NCBI RefSeq assembly: GCF_002850255.1
Contig: NZ_CP022522.1
Coordinates: forward strand, 2,045,125 to 2,109,124
DNA length: 64,000 bases
Reading direction: 5' to 3'
DNA from: Pseudoalteromonas sp. NC201
GTDB lineage: Bacteria; Pseudomonadota; Gammaproteobacteria; Enterobacterales; Alteromonadaceae
A program made the position numbers and the translations under genes. This document shows, piece by piece, positions 36,489 to 44,709 of this stretch. The notes under the pieces are model-generated. The model did no database searches, was not told the origin of the DNA, and was given only the letters and a program-made list of their open reading frames with translations. Position 1 is the first letter of the stretch. The number at the start of each line of letters is the position of its first letter.

Positions 36489-37826
36489 ATGCAGCAAACC
36501 GTCAAATTGCAGCCAGCTGAAGCTTATCAGCCCCCTCGTTTTACTGTTTACCAACACCGCCAAATTGATAAGATTGAGCAATTGGATAAACTACCTGAAC
36601 ACCTTCGCTTTCAAATGAAAGTCGTCGCCAACGTGTTTCCTTTTCGCGTTAATAACTTTGTCATTGAAGAGCTCATAGATTGGGATAAAGTGCCTAATGA
36701 CCCTGTTTTTCAATTAACTTTCCCACAGCGCGGTATGTTGGATGACGAGTCATACGAGCAAATGGCCAACTTGTTAAGTCGTGAACATACACCAGAAGAA
36801 GTGTTTAACCTCGCAACCAAAATTCGTCAAAAGTTAAACCCGCACCCAGCTGGTCAAATGGAAAAAAATGTTCCTGAGTATGAAGGTGAACGCGTAGACG
36901 GAATCCAACACAAATATAAAGAAACAGTGTTGTTTTTCCCATCTCAAGGACAATACTGCCACTCATATTGCACTTTCTGCTTCCGCTGGGCGCAGTTTGT
37001 TGGAAAGGCAACTCGCTTCAATAATAACGACGCTGAATTACTTCATAACTACTTAGCCGAGCACACCGAAGTGACCGACCTACTGATGACCGGTGGCGAT
37101 CCTATGGTAATGCGCACCGTTAAATTGCGTAAATACCTAGAGGCGCTAAAAGAACCAAGGTTTGACCATATTCGTACCATCAGGATCGGTACTAAATCTC
37201 TCACTTTTTGGCCTTTTAGATACGTCACCGATCCCGATGCACAAGAGCTGTTAGCCTTACTAAAAGAGCTGGTTGATGCCGGAAAGCATGTATCAATCAT
37301 GGCGCACGTTAACCACAAACAAGAACTGCGTACTGATGTCACACGTGAAGCGATTAAACTCATCCGCAAAACAGGTGCGCAGATCAGAACACAAGCACCG
37401 CTTTTAAATAATATAAACGTAGACGCTGACATGTGGGCTGACATGTGGAAAGAGCAAACACAGCTTGGCATGATCCCCTACTACATGTTTATCGAGCGTG
37501 ATACCGGCGCTAAGCGTTACTTTGAAATCCCGTTACATAAAACGTGGGAAACTTTCCGTGAAGCTTATAAGCAAGTCTCTGGTGTGAGCCGCACAGTTCG
37601 AGGCCCTTCAATGAGTGCAGGTCCTGGAAAAGTTGAAGTGTCTGGCGTAACCGAAGTCGCGGGCGAAAAAGTATTTGTGCTGCGCTTTATTCAAGCTCGA
37701 AACCCTGACTGGGTGCAGCGTCCATTCTTTGCCAAGTTCGACGAGAATGCCCACTGGCTGGATGACTTAAAACCTGCATTTGGGGAAGAAAAATTCTTCT
37801 GGCAGGACGAGTACGACGCCATGTAA
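36489..37826 (+). CDS. KamA-family radical SAM protein (lysine 2,3-aminomutase-like)
   Basis: A 445-residue protein from the ATG at 36489 (an earlier frame start at 36435 has no support). The radical SAM cysteines are CHSYCTFC (about residues 158-165), followed by LLMTGGDPMVM and RIGTKSLTFWPFRY. The fold matches KamA-type aminomutases. It is about 100 residues longer than EpmB and differs at the N- and C-termini, so beta-lysylation of EF-P is not assumed. Substrate unknown. Monocistronic, with a terminator 16 bp after the stop. Confidence 0.8.
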   Translation: MQQTVKLQPAEAYQPPRFTVYQHRQIDKIEQLDKLPEHLRFQMKVVANVFPFRVNNFVIEELIDWDKVPNDPVFQLTFPQRGMLDDESYEQMANLLSREHTPEEVFNLATKIRQKLNPHPAGQMEKNVPEYEGERVDGIQHKYKETVLFFPSQGQYCHSYCTFCFRWAQFVGKATRFNNNDAELLHNYLAEHTEVTDLLMTGGDPMVMRTVKLRKYLEALKEPRFDHIRTIRIGTKSLTFWPFRYVTDPDAQELLALLKELVDAGKHVSIMAHVNHKQELRTDVTREAIKLIRKTGAQIRTQAPLLNNINVDADMWADMWKEQTQLGMIPYYMFIERDTGAKRYFEIPLHKTWETFREAYKQVSGVSRTVRGPSMSAGPGKVEVSGVTEVAGEKVFVLRFIQARNPDWVQRPFFAKFDENAHWLDDLKPAFGEEKFFWQDEYDAM

Positions 37827-37841
37827 ATGTAAAAATATCAA

Positions 37842-37869
37842 AAAAGCCAGAAAATACTGGCTTTTATTT
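37842..37869 (+). terminator. rho-independent terminator after the KamA-family gene
   Basis: Stem AAAAGCCAG / CTGGCTTTT with AAAATA loop, then ATTTTATTT. It marks the end of the core block and the beginning of the accessory region. Confidence 0.85.
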
Positions 37870-37887
37870 TATTTGGCGCATTTAAAT

Positions 37888-37958
37888 AACCTGAGATTTA
37901 GATAAGGGATGGGCTAACTCATTGCTTATAAAATCACAGTAAATTATTTCCTTATCTA
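37888..37958. repeat. diverged copy of the AACCTGA intergenic repeat
   Basis: It begins AACCTGAGATTTAGATAAGG and shares the spacer GGGCTAACTCATTG with the copy at 24691-24748. A TAGATAAGG / CCTTATCTA dyad is kept, but the distal AGGTT end is lost, so this looks like a decayed relative of the 31001-31195 type. Confidence 0.45.
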
Positions 37959-38263
37959 GCCAGAGCGTTTTGCGGATAACTGGCTACGAAAAGCATTAAT
38001 TTGAATAATGTTTTAACTGTATCTATCAGGTTTGATTGCTAGGAATTAATCAAATATGACATCGCTTAAGGGCCAAACTCGGCGGTTCAACAGCAACACC
38101 ATATCTTAAATCCAATTGCGATAAAGGGCACTCGACTGACTCGTATTTGGACAAAAACGTTTTAGGTCGCCGGCTGTGCAAGGCAAATTTCGCATAAAAA
38201 CTTCAAAGGGCGAGCACTTTGGTAATGGGGCCGCTTGTGCCGCGTAGTTAGTTGCCGTTAACC
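37959..38263. other. intergenic stretch without genes
   Basis: About 300 bp between the decayed repeat and the orphan lipoprotein gene. I see no credible frame. The right part (about 38190-38271) has GC-rich pieces and GTTAACC/CAAC dyads ending at GTTATGC, like one side of an integron attC, but no full opposite arm was found. Confidence 0.4.
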
Positions 38264-38264
38264 A

Positions 38265-38271
38265 ACTTGTT
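38265..38271 (-). other. possible attC core at the 3' edge of the lipoprotein cassette
   Basis: Read on the minus strand, GCATAAC lies 8 bp beyond the lipoprotein stop and is followed by AAGTTGGTTAACGGCAACTAACT. This fits the inverse core (RYYYAAC-like) at the start of an attC. It is degenerate and the partner site is not seen. Confidence 0.28.
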
Positions 38272-38279
38272 ATGCATTT

Positions 38280-38666
38280 TTAGAGTTGCCACATTATCTC
38301 ATTTCTTAGCTTTTGAACGACCTCAACCTTGGGGCCTGCAACCACTGCGTAAACAAAGGTCTTACCTTCTATCCGAGTACATTTTATAGCGGCTCTATTA
38401 TTTGAATAATTCCCATACACAAACTCCCCGTGGGAGCTTTTGACAACCCCGACGAATCCAAGTGATGACAATATTTCCATACTTTTATTCGCGCATTTAG
38501 ATTCACTTATATCCAGTAATTTATGGTCAGACCAAATTTGTGGTGGAAATTCCTTTTGTATGGTCACTACTTCGCTAATACTAGGCTCTTGATCAATACT
38601 TCTCGGTTGATTAATAGCACAACCTGAAACGATCATTAAGATCGAACTGAAGATAATCCATTTCAT
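38280..38666 (-). CDS. small predicted lipoprotein of unknown function (orphan)
   Basis: A 128-residue protein with a lipoprotein signal: MKWIIFSSILMIVSGC, lipobox IVSGC. The rest (about 110 residues) has an IKC and an SKC Cys and no recognised domain. The ATG at 38666 gives the signal peptide directly; an ATG at 38687 is also in frame. The gene fits tightly between two GTTATGC/GCATAAC sites, like an integron gene cassette. No integrase is in the window. Confidence 0.6.
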   Translation of the reverse strand: MKWIIFSSILMIVSGCAINQPRSIDQEPSISEVVTIQKEFPPQIWSDHKLLDISESKCANKSMEILSSLGFVGVVKSSHGEFVYGNYSNNRAAIKCTRIEGKTFVYAVVAGPKVEVVQKLRNEIMWQL

Positions 38667-38689
38667 ATTTACTGACACTCCGTTCATGC

Positions 38690-38782
38690 ATAACGCCTTA
38701 ATAAACAGCGGGAAATAGCAGACTAAACTAAGCGCAAGCCTGCTGCTTTGCGTCCACTGTTTAGTTAGTTTGTAAGGGGTAC
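38690..38782 (-). other. attC-like imperfect palindrome (possible integron recombination site)
   Basis: On the minus strand the segment has AACTAACTAAACAG, an inner GCAAAGCAGCAGGCTTGCGC fold, then CTGTTTATTAAGGCGTTATGC, and ends 0-3 bp before the ATG at 38687. The AAACAG/CTGTTT arms, an inner stem and a terminal GTTATGC core resemble VCR/attC sites. The left core is degenerate. Confidence 0.42.
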
Positions 38783-38812
38783 AACTTAATTCATTAATAA
38801 TCGTGGGTGTCT

Positions 38813-39328
38813 TTATTTTCCTCCTATTTTTTCTCTGTGCTGAACGTAAGAAAAGCCCAAGAGTGACCTCTTGCCAATTAATACTAATGTGTCACCATCT
38901 TTGAACTTTCTCCATCTGCCTTTTTCTAACCCACAAACTTCTTCATTAGCGAAATAAGAGTATTCTTTGACCTTAATCCCATAGTCACAAATTTTGGATG
39001 AAGTAGTTTTTCTAAATGTTACGTTGTGCTGAGCAGCTTTTGCTACGGTATAATGAATGCAAGCAGGTAAACCTTTTGCAATTGAAAAAATCGACAAAAG
39101 TGGAACGAAGATAATTAAAAAAAGAACGAAGATAACTCTCTGTTTTGTTTGTAGTGGAGGCATTTGGTGCGAATGTCTAGACCTGAATACGAAATATAAA
39201 CCCGAGCTGATAATGACCGCAGAAACAATACAACTCAATATGAGTAGTTTTAAATAAACCTCCTCGTTAACTAAAAAATTTGCGTACATACCGATAAAGG
39301 TAAATAAAAGATAACAAATCGCTGACAC
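38813..39328 (-). CDS. small membrane protein of unknown function (start disrupted by an insertion)
   Basis: A frame of up to 171 residues: two N-terminal hydrophobic segments, a third at about 65-85, then a soluble tail with two pairs of Cys (CIHY, ICDYG, VCGLEKG). No family is recognised. The frame now begins with GTG (39328) at the exact junction with the inserted transposase-leader copy. Across the 14-bp direct repeat, the same first codons after an ATG are found at 39438-39453. An internal ATG at 39289 could also be used, so expression is uncertain. Confidence 0.5.
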   Translation of the reverse strand: MSAICYLLFTFIGMYANFLVNEEVYLKLLILSCIVSAVIISSGLYFVFRSRHSHQMPPLQTKQRVIFVLFLIIFVPLLSIFSIAKGLPACIHYTVAKAAQHNVTFRKTTSSKICDYGIKVKEYSYFANEEVCGLEKGRWRKFKDGDTLVLIGKRSLLGFSYVQHREKIGGK

Positions 39329-39450
39329 CCACCACTAATTTACACCTTCCAAATATACCGCCTAAGCTTTAATTCTGCACTCAAAGGATTGAGGAAAACA
39401 AACTATGGCAACTGCCCGTAAAAAGCAAATCCACCTACAAATCGCTGACA
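39328..39450 (+). repeat. duplicated 5' fragment of the REP-type transposase gene, flanked by 14-bp direct repeats
   Basis: The stretch from CACCCACC (39326) to AAGCAAAT (39430) is nearly identical to 40955-41056, the upstream region and first nine codons of the Y1 transposase gene (ATGGCAACTGCCCGTAAAAA). The copy stops after about 20 codons. ACAAATCGCTGACA occurs at 39314-39327 and again at 39437-39450, bracketing the fragment as a target duplication would. Confidence 0.65.
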
Positions 39451-39453
39451 TAT

Positions 39454-40946
39454 ATGGACGCTCAGCTGCTGTCAAGTAATACTCATCCAACAAGGTTGTT
39501 TTAACAGCCTTGTTGCTTCTTTTATTTATCTCTCATTTACTATTTGTATGTATTGATAAACAGTCACTTTGAGTCACCCTAAATAAGGTGCTGCTCTGAC
39601 ATATATTCGGGCTTAACTGACTTTCAGCGCCCCTAATGAGTTTCGAACCTAGCCACCCAAAAAGTAGAATACACCCACGCGGCATTGAATGCCTTGCCTA
39701 TAACGGGTTTAACTAGGTAGGTTTGACCTTTTGTTCATCGTTATGTTTACAGCAATGAGAATATGGCTATCAAGGGCTCATAAACACCCACTCGGGCTCG
39801 AGGCCCTTGTCACGACCGGGCTCCTTAATAGCCATAATTTGAGTCATGATTGCGCCTCACTTTGTGTATATTGGGCTTTATAAGGTTCATTTCTTTGTAG
39901 CAATATCCACATTAAGCGAGCCAATCGGTGGGCCGTGGCCACCACCGCTTTATTTTTACCGCGACGTTCTACCAATGCGTTGATCCATTTGTTTAAATCA
40001 TCCTGCTTTTTGTGCGCATGATTGACCACTGTACGGGCACCATGAATGAGTTGTTTTCTTAGATAACGATCACCTCGTTTGGTGATCCCTCCCATCTTAT
40101 TGGTTTCACCCGAAGCATATTGACGTGGTGTGATCCCAAGCCACACAGCCAACTCCTTTTTATTAGAAAATGCTTGCCCTTTATCTATTGTGGCACTCAA
40201 TGCCGATGCGTTGATAATCCCAATTCCGGGGATGGATTGGATAATTTGAGCAGCTTGGCTCTGTTCATTAAACTGCTTAAATTGTGCCTCTACATTTTTA
40301 ATATTGGCGTCTAACTTTTGCATTTCTTCATAAACGTCTCTGAGGAGTAGATTTAAAGCTCCATGTAAATTACGGTTGAGCAGATCAGCAATGGTTGCAC
40401 GAAAAGACTTTAAGCTCTTTTTGATGACGATGCCAAATTCAAGTAACAAACCACATGTTTGGTTGATGCAGGCGGTTCGATTATGTATGAGCCGCTCCCG
40501 ATAGCGATGTAGTGCTAGGATTGCTTGTTGATGCTCTGTTTTTACAGGAACAAAGCGAATGTTAGGTCGAAGGCTCGCTTCATAAATCGCCATACAATCA
40601 TTTTTATCGTTTTTATTGCCACGGACAAAAGGGGTAACATGTTGCGCAGGGATAAGCTGAACTTGGTGCCCAGCTTGTAAGCAGTACCGCCCCCAATAAT
40701 GAGACGTTGAGCATGATTCCATAACAACATTACAAGCAGGTAATTGGGTCAATGTTTGCAAGAGCTTTGCTCTATCTAACCTTCTGGAAAAACATTTATT
40801 ACCTTGCTTATCAAACGATAAAAGTTGGAATACATTTTTTGCTAGATCAATTGAAAGCGTGCTAACGTTATTCATGATGGACTCTCCTAATAACTGTGTT
40901 TGCAACTATCAGTTTGGCGCATTGACGCCGATTTGGGAGCGTCCAT
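39454..40946. mobile_element. IS110-family insertion sequence (probably IS1111-like subgroup)
   Basis: About 1.5 kb with one transposase gene and a 10-bp inverted repeat near its edges: ATGGACGCTC (39454-39463) and GAGCGTCCAT (40937-40946). Most IS110 elements lack terminal repeats, while the IS1111 subgroup has subterminal ones, which fits. The non-coding end (39464-39843) contains an AACAAGG/CCTTGTT hairpin. True ends may lie a few bp outside. It sits between the duplicated leader fragment and the intact transposase gene. Confidence 0.65.
39844..40875 (-). CDS. IS110-family transposase (DEDD recombinase)
   Basis: A 343-residue protein with the N-terminal DEDD nuclease (first Asp in LSIDLAKNVF, Glu in VVMESCSTS, Asp pair in NKNDKNDCMA). 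The C-terminal Transposase_20 region has IPGIGIINASALSA (helix-hairpin-helix) and TPRQYASGETNKMGG with the catalytic-type Ser. GGAGAG lies 7 bp before the ATG at 40875. Apparently intact. Confidence 0.92.
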   Translation of the reverse strand: MNNVSTLSIDLAKNVFQLLSFDKQGNKCFSRRLDRAKLLQTLTQLPACNVVMESCSTSHYWGRYCLQAGHQVQLIPAQHVTPFVRGNKNDKNDCMAIYEASLRPNIRFVPVKTEHQQAILALHRYRERLIHNRTACINQTCGLLLEFGIVIKKSLKSFRATIADLLNRNLHGALNLLLRDVYEEMQKLDANIKNVEAQFKQFNEQSQAAQIIQSIPGIGIINASALSATIDKGQAFSNKKELAVWLGITPRQYASGETNKMGGITKRGDRYLRKQLIHGARTVVNHAHKKQDDLNKWINALVERRGKNKAVVATAHRLARLMWILLQRNEPYKAQYTQSEAQS

Positions 40947-41030
40947 CTCATCACCCACCTCTAATTTGCACCTTCCTAAGATACCACCTAAGCTTTAGCT
41001 CTGCACTCAAAGGATTGAGGAAACCAAACT

Positions 41031-42002
41031 ATGGCAACTGCCCGTAAAAAACAAATTAGTTTAACCGACACCAAATATTATCACTGTATCTCCCGTTGCG
41101 TGAGGCGCGCCTTTCTGTGCGGTGAAGATAAATTTACTGGAAAATCATACGAACACCGCCGTGATTGGGTTGAAGAAAAGCTCCTGATGCTGGGCTCCGT
41201 GTTTTGTGTTGATGTCTGTGCTTATGCCGTGATGAGTAATCACACCCACATTGTTTTATATGTTGATGATAAAAAGGCGAAACGTCTGTCGGATGAAGCA
41301 ATTGTGATGCGGTGGCACAAGTTGTTTAAAGGCAATTGGATAAGCCAAAAATTTACTGAAGGTGAGCCACTCAATGAGTCGGAGCAATTGATGCTAGATG
41401 AGCTGGTTGATAAGTACAGGGGAAGACTAGCGGATATTAGTTGGTTTATGCGGGTGCTTAACGAAGACATCGCCCGCCGAGCAAATATAGAAGATAACTG
41501 TACAGGCCGATTTTGGGAAGGACGATTTAAATCCCAAGCATTACTGGATGAAGCAGCACTGGCTGCTAGTCTCGCTTACGTAGACTTGAACCCCATTAGA
41601 GCCAAAATCGCCGCAACGCCTGAAACCTCAGACTACACCAGCATCAAAAAGCGAATTGACCATGCGAAATTAGGTAAACAGCCAAAAAGCCTACTACGAT
41701 TTGCTGGCAGCCCACGAAAACATATGCCAAAAGGACTGCCTTTCGAGCTCAAATCCTATATTGAGTTGGTTGAACTCACAGGCCAATGTATTCGCGCCGA
41801 CAAGCGAGGCTATATCTTTGAGTCTCAACCCATACTCTCTCGACTAAATATCGAACCGGAGAACTGGATAAAACTCACTACGCAGTTTTCAAGGGTATTT
41901 CACGGTGCCGTTGGCCGAGAGCGAACAATAACCGCTTACTGTGAAACACTGCAAAAAAGACGGCGGACAAACCTAACAAACTGCGAGCGCTTGCTGGCTT
42001 AG
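41031..42002 (+). CDS. REP-associated (Y1, IS200-like) transposase family protein
   Basis: A 323-residue protein with a Y1 transposase domain in the N-terminal 220 residues. YYHCISRCVRRAFLCG starts the fold, and AVMSNHTHIVLYV carries the HUH-type histidines. CTGRFWEGRFKSQALLDEAAL and AYVDLNPIRAK are family marks. The catalytic Tyr is not obvious at its usual place before RFWEGRFK. Such proteins mobilise or spread short palindromes. It is preceded by the same leader that is duplicated at 39328-39450. The C-terminal 100 residues have no named domain. Confidence 0.85.
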   Translation: MATARKKQISLTDTKYYHCISRCVRRAFLCGEDKFTGKSYEHRRDWVEEKLLMLGSVFCVDVCAYAVMSNHTHIVLYVDDKKAKRLSDEAIVMRWHKLFKGNWISQKFTEGEPLNESEQLMLDELVDKYRGRLADISWFMRVLNEDIARRANIEDNCTGRFWEGRFKSQALLDEAALAASLAYVDLNPIRAKIAATPETSDYTSIKKRIDHAKLGKQPKSLLRFAGSPRKHMPKGLPFELKSYIELVELTGQCIRADKRGYIFESQPILSRLNIEPENWIKLTTQFSRVFHGAVGRERTITAYCETLQKRRRTNLTNCERLLA

Positions 42003-42600
42003 CAGAGCAAGCTTTTCAATTCTAGAATTTCTTACTGTTGTATTTACAGCGCTTTGTCGTGCACGATAACCCAGTTTTGGTGAAGAGATTCGCCTGAGCG
42101 CTAAAAATTAGTCTATCGATGAACGTTTTTGACCAAAGTGATTGAAGTATTTTTATACTCTTTTACTTCATCTTCTTAGCTTTGATGCTAATTGTGATGG
42201 GTGTCATTTGTTTTTTTGTTGATGTAGAGATACGCTTACCCGCCAAAGGTCACCCTATCTAAGAACGCTTTTGTCTATATTCTTTTAGTGTTTCCGCACG
42301 CTTTAATCTCACTTTGCCAGCATAGATACAAATAACGGTGGGTATCATCAATGATAATATATGTCACTTGTTTCCACAATGAACGCCTTTGCCAAAACTG
42401 ATTGAAGTGTTTTTATACTTTTTTACTTCACTTCCTCGGCTTGGATATTAATAACGATGATGTCACTAATTTTTTATTTTCTTATTCTTATTTTATTTGG
42501 ATCAATATTCATTACGGGAGATGAACTGCCCATTGCAGCCCCGCATGATGGGTGGTGTGGGCTGGAGGTTAGAGGCATCCAACCCCCAGATTAGTTGCAA
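42003..42600. repeat. intergenic region with two long direct repeats
   Basis: About 600 bp with no credible gene. Two imperfect copies of about 86 bp lie at 42120-42206 and 42380-42465, sharing TGAACG, GATTGAAGT-TTTTTATACT and TTTTACTTCA. Each contains a TGAAGT/ACTTCA hairpin. Farther right (about 42520-42595) a GC-rich patch (GCAGCCCCGCATGATGGG, GGCTGGAGGTTAGAGG) stands out from its AT-rich surroundings, perhaps the remnant of a mobile-element end. Confidence 0.5.
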
Positions 42601-43200
42601 TTACACCGATATTTTTGCACCTAGTTTTTTTACTGCTGCTTTTAGAAAGTGCTCTTTATTGGTTTCCATTTCATTTAACTCTTCAGCTAGTCGCTCCTTC
42701 CATTCTATAGCCGTTTTTTCAATTTCAATGAGTATTGTTGGATTGCCTCTTTCTTCACGATATAAATCTATCAAAGTTTTGTAGGTATCATATTTATGAG
42801 GAACACGTCCCCCATTTAAATGATAACTAAGCTCTCTATCCGCGGCACCAAACTGATACGCTGCACAAGAACCTTCTAACGTATTCAAGTATCGAGTAAA
42901 TAATAAGAGACATTCGTCGTCACCGAATATTTTTTTAGCATCGGACTCCGTTAAAATGTAGTGCGCGCCTATATCCAAATTCAGTTTGTTTTTTGCATAT
43001 GATTTGGCGACAAGTTCCAATTCGGTTTGAGCAGAAACATCAAATGTAGAATACGTTGCATGGATTTTATTCCAATGTGCTGCCTGCTCTAATGCAATAC
43101 GTGCAAAATAAACTTGTCGAGTTACTAATATTATTCCAATTACTCCTATTACTAAGCTTAATATTGGAACCATATCTTTAAAAAAATCAGCAATAGTCAT
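42601..43200 (-). CDS. membrane-anchored DUF4760-like protein
   Basis: A 199-residue protein: one N-terminal membrane helix (about 8-30, ILSLVIGVIGIILVTRQVY), then a charged alpha-helical soluble domain. The helix followed by ARIALEQAAHWNK and helical repeats resembles DUF4760-type proteins that occur in accessory regions. GGAG lies 7 bp before the ATG at 43200; upstream in-frame starts are less likely. Function unknown, stand-alone gene. Confidence 0.6.
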   Translation of the reverse strand: MTIADFFKDMVPILSLVIGVIGIILVTRQVYFARIALEQAAHWNKIHATYSTFDVSAQTELELVAKSYAKNKLNLDIGAHYILTESDAKKIFGDDECLLLFTRYLNTLEGSCAAYQFGAADRELSYHLNGGRVPHKYDTYKTLIDLYREERGNPTILIEIEKTAIEWKERLAEELNEMETNKEHFLKAAVKKLGAKISV

Positions 43201-43227
43201 TCTGAACTCCATGTTTGCAACTAACAT

Positions 43228-43551
43228 TTTAGTATTTATGCGGCACGCAGTTTATGTTGCATTATCATTTTTTGGACTGAGCTGCTACCAACTCGGTGTG
43301 ACAGAGTTGGTGTTGTTTATGCTATGGCTTACTTAGGAAAAATAGGCTTTTTAGAGGATCTCACTTTCCTAGCTAGTGTAATCAGTTTAACTAGTGTTAT
43401 GTAAGCTTTCCCTGCATTGCTCAGCGCTTATTATGTATTCATTACACCTAAATTTGCCTTAATAAGCAATTATATTTTTTACGCGTACAAAGGCCGCTAG
43501 CCTGAGCAATTAAGCAGGTTAACTAATTGATTTTAATTAGCTATCTAGCTG
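43228..43551. other. intergenic stretch with one hairpin
   Basis: About 320 bp without a gene. The only clear structure is ACCAACTC / GAGTTGGT around a 9-base loop (43287-43311), followed by TGTTGTTTATG. It could be a weak plus-strand terminator or a remnant of a recombination-site fold. Confidence 0.4.
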
Positions 43552-43806
43552 CTAACTCTTTCGATCTACTTTGCTCGGTGTTGCATCTAACTTAATTACG
43601 CCAATTAGCCGCAAGATACCTGTTCGACAATGTTGACAAGGCCAATGCGGTATCAGTGTCACGTTTTCTGTCTTTGGCTTCTTTGCTCTGCGTGTGTATG
43701 ATGCCAGCAACCTTAACAGCGCTAACTTTCGCTTACGACATGCATTGGCTAAAAACCGTAATGCCGAATACGCATTCGGCCCTTTAGACAAAGTATCTAC
43801 ACTCAT
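43552..43806 (-). CDS. doubtful small Arg/Lys-rich protein, possibly a gene remnant
   Basis: An 84-residue frame with ATG but no clear ribosome site. It is rich in Arg, Lys and Leu in the middle (RKRKLALLRLLASYTRRAKK) and has a single CQHC pair. The CxxC near an IGVI stretch recalls the tail of some transposases, but I cannot assign it. It lies in a debris-rich part of the accessory region, so it may be a fragment. Confidence 0.3.
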   Translation of the reverse strand: MSVDTLSKGPNAYSALRFLANACRKRKLALLRLLASYTRRAKKPKTENVTLIPHWPCQHCRTGILRLIGVIKLDATPSKVDRKS

Positions 43807-44046
43807 GTTTTACAGCAAGACGCAAACGGTGTTGTTAGCTCTTTGAGCAAAATTTTTTAGCTTGTTTTGGAGCAGGAATGAGCTGACTAAACGGCCGCTA
43901 TGTAGAATAAGGCTAACATTGACGACCGTCTCTTGTTTGCTCTAAGGTGAAGTCTAAACCCGCTCTTTTTAACTGTAAGATCGGATATGATACTACCCTG
44001 TTTTACATGCGCGAGCGTTGTTAGGGTTACTCTACCCTATGCTTGA

Positions 44047-44535
44047 TCACCATTCGAAAAGGTGGGCCATTTTTGAAATTGTTTTCAAGCCAATGCCATG
44101 GCTATTACGCTTGGCATATAAGTGCTGTAGGGATTTATCTTTAATTTCACCGACAATGACTTCTTTCACTTGATAACCCATTGCCACAGCAGCTGACGCA
44201 TAAGCAACAAACTCCCATTTCTTGATATTGGTGTTATCAACAACGACCAAAGGGATACCTTCAGCTAAGGCGTTAATAAACCGGGCTAAGTTTAAGTTGT
44301 GATATTCTGAAAGGCGTTGTTTTTCAAAATGATACTCGCCGTTTTCATTAAGAAAATAATCATCGGTTGAACAGATAAAATACTGTGTTTCATCGCCGGA
44401 GACTAGGTCGTCGGCTAGCGTTTGCGCATAATGCGATTTTCCAGAGCCAGGTAGACCCCTCAAAATAAAAACTTGTTTCATCGAGTTTTGAACGTCACTG
44501 TTAGTATTAATAAAGCTATTTTTATCATCGAACAT
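44047..44535 (-). CDS. P-loop nucleotide/polynucleotide kinase-like protein (N4BP2 type)
   Basis: A 162-residue protein. Walker A is in ILRGLPGSGKSHYA; CSTDDYF and DNTN (VVVDNTNIKKWE) match the AAA_33 / NEDD4-binding-protein-2-like kinases, which phosphorylate nucleic acid ends or small substrates. ATG 44535 is the first start; a later ATG at 44481 directly precedes the Walker A region and may be the true one. Substrate unknown. Confidence 0.72.
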   Translation of the reverse strand: MFDDKNSFINTNSDVQNSMKQVFILRGLPGSGKSHYAQTLADDLVSGDETQYFICSTDDYFLNENGEYHFEKQRLSEYHNLNLARFINALAEGIPLVVVDNTNIKKWEFVAYASAAVAMGYQVKEVIVGEIKDKSLQHLYAKRNSHGIGLKTISKMAHLFEW

Positions 44536-44709
44536 TCATAATGCCACAGTCCGACTGTTTTTTCATGGCTTTTACTCATTCTTTTCAGCCCAGTTTTTTG
44601 CATTTCAGTGTTTTTTTATTTGTCCATCGCAGGTAAGATACGGCTTACATGACGATAAGACACTCTGTCTTTTAATTTACAAATAAAAAATAAATCATTT
44701 GGAGTAAAG

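Noticed and set aside
36489..37826. EpmB (EF-P beta-lysylation) assignment for the KamA-family protein
   Set aside because: It is about 100 residues longer than EpmB, and no epmA or efp gene is nearby.
38190..38782. Complete integron
   Set aside because: Only attC-like pieces are visible; there is no intI gene, attI or series of cassettes in the window.
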